A stretch of DNA of 64,000 nucleotides from Mactra quadrangularis. Its lineage: Eukaryota; Mollusca; Bivalvia; Venerida; Mactridae. Of the stretch, positions 48,901-57,900 are shown one piece after another (within the stretch, counting starts at the first letter, position 1; each line of letters starts with the position of its first letter). Location of the stretch: positions 31,657,202-31,721,201 of the forward strand of contig CM046309.1 in NCBI GenBank assembly GCA_025267735.1, read 5' to 3'. The notes under the pieces are model-generated. The model ran no database searches and was not told the origin of the DNA. It was given only the letters and a program-made list of their open reading frames with translations. Made by a program: the position numbers and the translations under genes.

Positions 48901-51900
48901 ACAGTTGATCTGTATGAAAATTTGACTCTTTATTTGGACCAGTATTCAATATAATTGCACAGTTTACTCTACCATAATGACTGAAAAATCACAATAGTAA
49001 GACCAACTTGTTTAGTAAATAATAAATATTTTTTAATAGTGAAATTTGAATGCAAATATAATTTCTCAACCTAATTGAGTTTTAAATTCACATCATAATT
49101 AGAAATGTGTCAAATCACTACACTATACTTATGGATCAATGGATATTGTTTATAAAACTTATATTACTATGGAGATGTTAGAAAAAAATCTTTAGTGTTC
49201 AGAATCGTAATATGAATAACATTCTAAACTTAGGCATGGTGTATATTTTAGGCAGTCTATTAACACATCTGTAAAATACATTTTTCTTACGTAATTTATT
49301 TAGGGTACTTACATTACATGGGTATTAATGATGAATTGGTATTTACGATATCATTGAAATTCTAGCTGTTAAATGTTCTTTTTTATGTAATGTCTGTGGC
49401 AATAATGTTCAAATCTAAAATTATATGGTTATGTTGTGAAACAACTGATCCATGTATTTGAACATTTGTCATGATATCATCTCTGATGAATTTGGTTGTT
49501 GCAACATTGTTGTTAGCTTGTACAACTTTGAGTTTTATAGTCTGTAACTTAAGCTGTGAATTATTGTTTTCGCCTTAATTGTTGCAGTGTGTTAATCATA
49601 AGCTGGCCTATCCCGCATTTTTACGTGTCTAGGCCCCCTTCAAATGGCCGCTCTGGGCTTTGATATAGTAGGTTTGGTGAATTTCACTTTAGAAAAGTTG
49701 TCCCCAAGTAAATAAACTTTTTTGCGCGCCTCCCCATTATAGATGTCTCAGGATGCCCCTCCTTTTGGCACTTGGGTTTGAAGGGGGCACAGTGCCCCTA
49801 AACGCCCAAATTAATCGGGATCATTGAGTGCAGTAAAATGGCACAAAATGCTGATAAGATAAGTTTCCAGTGTCTGAAAAGCACTGGCACTTTATACCTC
49901 ATTTTTAGGAACTATTTCTGGATAAAATGAAAATTTAGCTTTGCATTTTTGCTCCGGCCAGCGCTGCCATGGTAACTTGGATTGCGGCTCAATTGGCATT
50001 TTCTAATTAATAACTTGGCGAAGTTGCATATCTGTCAGTCAATTAGACATGAAAATAGAGCGTCTTGAAATAGCCATAGCGTGTTAAGGTGTACAAGCGG
50101 CCACTTTTTACCCATGTCGCAACCAGTAAAGGTTTGATATGATATGTTTGTATACAATTTATATACTATTCTCAAAATATTTTGATTACATGATTAACAG
50201 ATGGATGTAAAAGGATTCGTTATTCTTAATAATCACATTTGTTTATGCAATGTAAATGAAAACTTTAACGAGTATTTTGAGTCACTTTCTCAAAAACATA
50301 GATGATATTTGTCAGCTTTGGTGCAAGGTCGATTTTATTTCACCAAGTGAGTTTAGAAAACATATTTTCATGAGTGTCATAACCACGAAATAAAAAGGTC
50401 TTATCACAAAAACTAACGAATTGTAAAATGTAGTTTTTGGAAACAAAATTATCACGTGATGTCATTTTTCTCCAAGATGACGTCATTTATCTTCTAAGAT
50501 GTCATTACTTGATGATATAACATTATATTTTAACTACCATGAAATGTGTTTTTATTTTCATAGCATTATACCACATTTAACCGTAATGCATAGAATAAAT
50601 TAATACATTTTCATAAGCTAATTTCATATTTTGATATTGTAGAGGTAACTGTAGGTCAAACTTGCCCTAGTAATGTTACACCACAAACATTACCTTGCCT
50701 TGATTCTAATGCTATATGTAGTAGTAGTACAAATAACTGTGAATGCAAAGATGGATTCTTTAACGACAATGGAGAGTGTAAATCTAGTAAGAACCTTTCT
50801 TTATTTGTTTAATCTTGGTAGCTTGTTTACCAACTGAATACTTATTGTGTCTTGCAAATTAAGACTTTTTGACCGTGACAATTATTTTTATTACAAAAAT
50901 TACCTGAATTTTTTTATGAAAAATGAATATTTAAGAAAAAAACTGTTAAATTCTGATGATTATGATATATTTTGAAAAATATCAGAAAGTCTTACTGGTC
51001 AATGTTATTTAAATATTTATCAGAATTAAATTCAAACAAAGATATTAATCATTTTTAGTGGTACAATGTAGTAGAGGTATAAGGACAGTGATTACATTGT
51101 AGCATCATAGGATTCCAAGTAAAAAAACCCATATTAATGCAAATTTCCTTCATTGGAAAGGAAGTTGTGAGCTTAACAACAGAACTGTGTGAAAAGTAAT
51201 CTGACCAAACATTTAAATTTCATTTTATTGTAGGGATTTCAATAGATGGAACTTGCCCCAATACAGCAACTCTACCTTGTAATGATCTAAATGCTGAATG
51301 TACTAGTATAAATAATGGATATAAATGTATATGTAAAAGTGGTTTTTATGCCAACAATGGAGTGTGTAGTCAGAGTAAGAGAATGTTTATAGATGTTCAG
51401 TTTAAAAGTTTGACATTTTATGCTATTTTCCTCCATTGAAGGAAACTTGTGAGCTCCTTGTGAATAGCAATTTGTCTTAAAAGAAAGTACCCAGGAAACT
51501 GTTTAACTTTGTCCATCGCCATATAATACTTAATTGATTGTTTTTAAACGGCTGAAATTTCAATTGAACATAAACATAGTAAAATAGTTGAATGTTTTGA
51601 TTACATCTTTCAAACGTTTCATCTTTGTTTGCGTGATCATTAATGAGATATCAGTTATATTACTATCAACTAAAAACAATGATAAACAAATATAAATTCA
51701 TTTAAAACGATGTTCTGATTGTCACTTCTTCATATACCGTTTAACTGATTCATTACTGTTATTTTGTAGAGATTGCAGTAGGTGATTTTTGTCCCAGTAA
51801 CGTAGCGTCCACTCTACCTTGTAATGATCCTAATTCTGAATGTATGAATTCTATTTGTAAATGTACAAGTGAATACTATAACAAAGATGGAGATTGCACT

Positions 51901-54900
51901 TCAAGTAAGAAATAGCAGATGAGTGATTTACTCAGCTTAATGATTTTAGTAGTTATGACTAACATATAACGTTTCATATTGTAATAGTAATAGAATGTTT
52001 ACTGATGTTAAGTTTCTTGTTTGACATATTATTGTTGATGACTTATATATATCATTTTGAGTTCATTTAATGTTTTGTTTTTGTAACTAAGTTGTTTTAG
52101 GTCATACCGTAAATATACTTTTCTTAAATATAAACTTAAAAGATGTTCTGATTGTCACTTCTTCATGTACCATTGAACATATATATAATTGTTGTTTTTG
52201 TAGAGATTGCAGTAGGTGGTTTTTGTCCCAGTAACGTAGCGTCTACTGTACCTTGTAATGATCCTAATGCTGAATGTACAAGTTCTACTAATACTTGTGA
52301 ATGTAAAAGTGATTTTTATGTCAAAGATGGAGTTTGCACTTCACTTAAGAAATAGTGGTTAAGTGATTCTCTCAGCTTAAAGTTTCAAAAACAATAGCAT
52401 AATATTATGCTTGACTAACATTTAACTTTCAATATTGTTAGAGTAAAAAAAATACTCTAAAGTATGAAATAGTAGACGGGTGATTCTTAAGCTTAATGGT
52501 TTTAAAACAGTAACACCATAATAAAATTGTGCATGGCTAACATTTATCATTCCATATAGTATATTTGGAAATGCCATAGTAACATCTAATTTATACTTGT
52601 TATCTATCTTTTTACATATGATGAAATTATTTATTTATTAGAGAAAAATAATCTGTCTTGATTGGCCTTTGTAATGATTTCTTTAATGAATGCTAACAGC
52701 TTGTCACACCTTCTTGCTTTAACACATGGCTTAACTTATTAAAACATAATTGTAGTAAGTCTTATTTTAAGTGCATTTTGAGTGTTCAATATCTCTGGAA
52801 AGTCTGCAAGTCTTTATTTCCCTTTTGTGTAAATGGATATATTCTCACGTTTATTGTGATATTTTGTACATTATTGACGTTATTATCTTGATAGTTTAAG
52901 ATATATGTTTCTAAGTTTAACTATGTTATTAAAATATCATTGTTTGAATCTATGTTTTGTTCCATTCATAGCATTACAAATCTGTGCATATGAACTATAT
53001 GAGCTTTGTGACTACAACATTGATTTACTTGAAATTTACAGTTGTTAATGAATTTGTTATTGGAAATCAAGTACCAAGTTCCACAACTCTAGCCTGATGT
53101 TTTAATGTCTTGAACGTTGTCCTACTTTACTTACATATTCTTGATTCAAGTATGGTGCAACTTGTTTATATCTTTGTAACTATTGAAAGGCTTCAATTGA
53201 AACTTTAGAAAGGTCTTCATAATAACCATTGAAGGTCTAATACATAACTCAAGCATAAATTTTGTCTGAGTTATGACCATTTTAATGTTAGAACAAATAT
53301 TGGTAAAGACTAAGGTTTTGTGCAACGTGTTATATTTGCCTCTGCTGAAGAGATTCACATAAAACTTACATATCTTTATGAGGATCAGTGAAATGATTCA
53401 TTAATATGACAAGAGCTGATGAAACAGGCGTAAAATAAACAAACAAACATTATATGTTTCAGTTGTTTATCTTATTGAGTATCATTTGTGTGATTGATGT
53501 TGACTAAGTATTTCTTCTACAATATTTCAGAGATATCAACTGGTTCAAGTTGTCCATCTAACTTATCACCATCTGTACCATGTAGTGATACTAATGCTGA
53601 ATGTACCAGTACAGGCACTGGATACAAGTGTACATGTATTGATGGTTATTATAACGAGAATGGATTATGCACTATAAGTACTATTAGTAAGTGATTCTTT
53701 CATTACATAATGATTCTGTTCTTCCAATACTGCATGTCTTAATATCCGTCCTTTTTGTTTTGAATCTGGCAAGTAGAATTTGATATAAGGCCTTTCATGA
53801 AAAGTCTACTAAATTGTTCTTGTTTCTTCATTAAAGAATTTGTTTTCACCTTCTCAGAAATGTATGCTTCTTGTAAAAGTCCAGGTAAGCTTTTTGGTCA
53901 AAATATTAAAATCACATTCATGTTGATAAATAGTGAAAGTACTTTTTAATGAGTCCATTATATATTTCTATATCATATATTTTAATCCACTTATTTATAC
54001 TTTTTATGTAGTAAATTGGGCATCTTTATTTGCAAATGCCCTCTATTTGCTTTGTCAGTTAGAAGACCATACATTATTCACACAATAACTGGGGAACATC
54101 ATATCTGTTTGACATATGATTATGACATTCATATTGTGTGCATTGACCATTCTTTTGGGTTTAATGTTCAATGCCACATGCATACCTAACACTGGAGCCC
54201 CTTATCCCCTGAATAATCTGGTTTACATGCATTATCTGCTTTCTTAGATTTTGTGCTATTTACATATCAAATATGTTTGAGGCAAACGGTGTTGTTGGTC
54301 AGAGCATGTTTATAACTTGAGGCACTTCTTATCTGTTTTTTATATCTTTGTAAAACAATGAAGACTTACTATCCTTATTAAAAGCGTGGTTAGATTTTCT
54401 GCCAAGTTGTAAAGTTTAACCTTTATTGTCAAGTCATGTCAACTTATAATTAAAGACCACTGGTGCTTTTCACAATTATTCTTACGAATAAAATCTTCGT
54501 AAGTCAGTTTCATATAATAAGCACTTCAAACTTCAGACGGATAATAAGCATAATTATAATTTAATATTCAAAAGATATACACAATTATACACAATTAGTA
54601 TACTATTTAGAATTGATGAGTCAAAAAAGAGTGTGTTATTAATGTTTCTTGTGTTTGACTAACAAAGATTTTTCGTAATAATTATTGTGAAAAACACCAC
54701 TGTTTGGTTTGAGACTAAATATTTTATTTGGTTATTTTCGCATGTACATTAAGATAATATTACAAGTCTATTTAAAACAATAACTAATGTTAATATGAAA
54801 GTTTAAACATCATACATGTCAACGTCTTTTTACTTAGTATATTTCTTTTACACAGAGGAACTGTTAGGAGCTTCATGCACACTGTTTACAGACTGTGCCG

Positions 54901-57900
54901 ATGATAATGCTGAATGTAGCTCACAGAAATGTACTTGTAAATCTGGTTACTATGACAATACAGGTACATCAGATATTGGTGGTACATGTATAGAAAGTTA
55001 GTATTTCATTTAACAATTTGTTCGATATATTATGTTTATATATGATTGATAGTTATAGAAATTGTTATATTTTTTTTAATTTAAAATTTAAATTTGATTT
55101 ATGTTTTTGTATAAAAATTTAACTAGATTTCAAAATTTGTGTTCATTGTTGTCAGAAAAAATAAAAAATACCTTAATTTTAGAATTTTGTTAGTTCAATG
55201 TTGTTTTTGTTGGTTGGTTATTTTAACATTATATAAATCTTTTTAGAAACCAGGTCTTCTCTTCTAGTTCTATCGATGTATCATTTGCTCATTATTTCAG
55301 AGAAAACCATTGGATCTTCTTGTCCTAATCCTTCTGGTACTAATATTTTGTCAACTGATTCTTGTATAGATTCAAATGCTTTATGTCAACAAAGTGGATC
55401 AACATATATATGTAGATGTAGAAGTTCTTATTATGATGACAATGGTGTTGATGTCCTAGGTGGAAATTGTAGATTCAGTATGTTCCGTTAATATTTGTTG
55501 TTTCCTGTAGTTTAAACATTCATTAGCTCTTCACTTTTCATTTTTTTGTTGTGTTATAAATTTAAGCACATTTTAAAAGATAAGCGATCATGTTTTCTTG
55601 TTCTTTTGGTTTTTTTATATCGTATTCAATGTATTTTTAACGTCAATGAATTTACTTCAATCCATTCTTTACAATATGTTTTTTATCTGGTATATTGATA
55701 AACTAAGAACATATTACAGACACATTTTCAAACAAACTTATTTCATATTTACAGAAATTCTACTTGGTGCTCAATGTCCAGTACCAACTAATGCTGTACC
55801 AAACTCAGCTACTTGCTTCGATAGTATAGCTACATGTATATCTGATGGCAGCAATTACAAATGTATATGTCCTAGTGATTATTATGATAGTAATGGTGTA
55901 AACACTGGTGGTGGTGAATGCTTGCAAAGTAAGATATTCTCTAGTTTATCTAATTTGAGACTTAAATTTTAATTGTTTCTCAGTTAGTGTTTTCTTCTAT
56001 GTATTTTACAAACAGTGATGTAGATATCTAAGTACTGGCAAATATCAGTTCAAATATTAAAAGTTTAACTAAAACTTTATTTCAGAATATTGTTAGTTTA
56101 GTGTTGTATTTGTTGATTAGTTGTTTTAAAATTACATACGTCTTGTTTAGAAATCAAATAAAATGTTTACTTAAGATGTTGCATCAATTTTTCTTAACTG
56201 TTTGTTTCAGAGAAAACCTTTGGATCTATTTGTCCAAATCCATCTGTTACTAATATTCTGTCAACAGATTCTTGTGAAGATACGAATGCTTTATGTCAAC
56301 AAAGTGGATCAACATATATATGTAGCTGTAGAAATTGTGCTAACCGTATGTTCCTTTAATATTAGTTGTTTCCAGTAATTATTTAGTTCTTTGGGTTCCC
56401 TTTTTTGTTGTTTGTTATCCATTATTTGCACCTTTGTAGAAACTATAAAGATTAGTAACAGTATACTATTACTTACTCTCCTGTGCGTCGATCGTATTTT
56501 TATTTGTTAACTTTCTGTCCCCTGCTAAAAGCATGTCCAACTATTTGTTCTTTCGTGGCTTACTGATATGATTACTCGATTAAATCGATAATCAACCAAA
56601 GCATCTGTTCTTGCGCTCGGTATTGTTCGGTTATTCCCGATATGACACCCTGCTGAGGTTATTAAACTGTCAACACCATCAATATTAGGGATGCGCGATA
56701 ATACCGGTATACCGGTATATTGCAATACGTTTCAAACACAATACGTACCGGTACGGCCCCGTGATATATCGCGATATATTAATCTTAATCTAATAGACTA
56801 ATAGTGCCAACTGAAACCTGTTTTGCATTATTTGTGACAGAATTTGACCGGGAAACAATTTCATTTTTTGTTTTCCTTTAATCTATTTTAGCATAAAGGT
56901 CTAGTATGAAGTTTTGCTCTTATCCTTTGTTGACTGCCTTTTTCATCTATATCTATATCGTCTACCTTACTTTACTAGACAAAATTTGAGTTTAAATGTT
57001 TCCAATAGCTTAAATAAAGCTTTCACAATGTATAATTGTGTTGAATCTTTATATTGTCAGTAAAATGCAAGCATTGGTGCTGAAAAATGCTTATGTTCTA
57101 AACTCCTAATATATCGCAATACGTATTGCAATACGCTGTTGCGTATCGCAATATATCACAATACGAAATTTTTGGCAATACCCATCCCTAATCAATATAT
57201 CACATGATAGACACTGCTTGACGTATAATACCATTATTTGATATCTGTTATATACTATGTAAGGTTATAGATAAAGCAAACAACGCAGTGCGCGGTTTTT
57301 TCGGTTTTTTTATGAAAAGAATTAAAATTTATGAACTATGTAACATGCATATAAATTTACATTTAATCTTGCATGTATTTTAAAAAAGAAGAAAGAGAAA
57401 CATACATTGAAATCAGTCCAAACAGTATATTGACAAATACATAAATGTGAAGGAAAGACGAGGTCTATAATTTGAAATAGTATTAAAACATTTCAACTTG
57501 AAGCAAACATGAACGACTTCTCCAGGTGAACTTCTCCAACTAATTGTTTAAACAACATCATTATATAAAAGTAAACTGTATATTTTCCATTTCTTAAAGT
57601 TTACTCACGTTATGATTTGTGTAAAATATGCAATAATCTAGAATTGTAAGATGCAAATTATTTCTCATCAATGTGCTATGGATAAAATGTTCACTTTCAT
57701 ACCAATTTAGGTCTTTATACTTAGAAAATACATTTTGCAGTTTATTTATTCGTGCACAATTATCTGATTTGAGGTAGAACAAAAAATATATTAACGCGTG
57801 ATTTTAACTGTAGTAACAAGTAAGTTTACATGAAATTGAAAATACATATTGACTTTTTTCAGTTTCAGTTTCTTTATTGTGTTATTTATTGCGTCCGGCT

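Noticed and set aside
52152..52355. Separate small gene starting at ATG 52152
   Set aside because: The ATG lies in the intron before a good ttgtag acceptor. The domain is a cassette exon of gene B.
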